From an uncultured Holophagaceae bacterium (GTDB lineage: Bacteria > Acidobacteriota > Holophagae > Holophagales > Holophagaceae), in NCBI GenBank assembly GCA_903927605.1, contig CAIYNT010000072.1, forward strand, positions 1-5,798: DNA of 5,798 nucleotides, read 5' to 3'. The notes beneath the pieces were generated by a model. That model ran no database searches. It had not been told where the DNA came from and saw only the letters and a program-made list of their open reading frames with translations. Shown here piece after piece: positions 5,763-5,798 of the stretch. The translations under genes and the position numbers were made by a program. Position 1 is the stretch's first letter, and every line of letters starts with the position of its first letter.

Positions 5763-5798
5763 TTGGGAGAAGTGTATCCGTCTGCTCGGTGGATGGGG
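5758..5798 (+). CDS. Possible start of a gene cut by the window edge
   Basis: GGGGAGG (5746-5752) is a strong ribosome-binding site 5 nt before GTG at 5758, which opens MSWEKCIRLLGGWG and runs off the window. Only 13 codons are visible, so no product can be named. An in-frame GTG at 5752, an ATG at 5744 in another frame and a TTG at 5763 are alternatives. The start codon would lie inside the right arm of the inverted repeat at 5753-5762. Confidence 0.25.
   Translation, partial: MSWEKCIRLLGGW

Noticed and set aside
1..5798. CRISPR array, defence, toxin-antitoxin or phage genes.
   Set aside because: No regularly spaced repeats, nuclease, transposase or phage-type reading frames were seen. The content is a tRNA, nucleoside salvage and an outer-membrane receptor.

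Overview
The window is GC-rich bacterial DNA with strongly C/G-ending codons. It carries a Gram-negative outer-membrane receptor of the Oar-like TonB-dependent type, with an N-terminal carboxypeptidase-regulatory-like domain. That architecture, the base composition and the receptor's signal-peptide region together suggest Acidobacteriota, possibly the Holophaga/Geothrix group. This placement is inferred from protein style only and is not proven by the window.

Layout, left to right. Positions 1-28 hold a strong hairpin with a T-rich tail on the + strand, probably the terminator of a gene left of the window. A complete tRNA-Phe(GAA), with encoded CCA, lies on the minus strand at 28-103, with a plausible promoter at 114-141. 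Running the other way from the same intergenic region is a two-gene unit. The first gene (211-891) encodes an unrecognised single-pass membrane protein with a helical, possibly TPR-like, extracytoplasmic part. The second (916-2220) encodes a pyrimidine-nucleoside/thymidine phosphorylase of nucleoside salvage. The genes are 24 bp apart, each has a good ribosome-binding site, and they are probably co-transcribed.

A gap of about 415 bp without a convincing gene (2221-2635) separates this unit from the receptor. It contains a 19-bp operator-like palindrome (2408-2426) and a set of nested inverted repeats (2509-2577) just upstream of the receptor gene. The receptor gene (from 2636) has a signal peptide, a regulatory-like domain, a plug and a long beta-barrel. 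Its last about 28 codons are out of frame: the natural barrel ending in SAGFRF and its TAA stop (5619-5621) are intact in another frame, while the open frame runs on to a TAG in the T-tract of the gene's own terminator (5641-5669). This is a one-base indel, most simply one extra C in a six-C run at 5523-5528. It could be a sequencing error, a recent mutation, or less likely recoding or phase variation.

The last about 127 bp carry a 10-bp inverted repeat and possibly the start of another gene cut by the window edge. The genes appear to be ordinary housekeeping and envelope functions. I see no convincing new multi-gene system here; the items most worth checking are the receptor frameshift and the structured region before the receptor gene.
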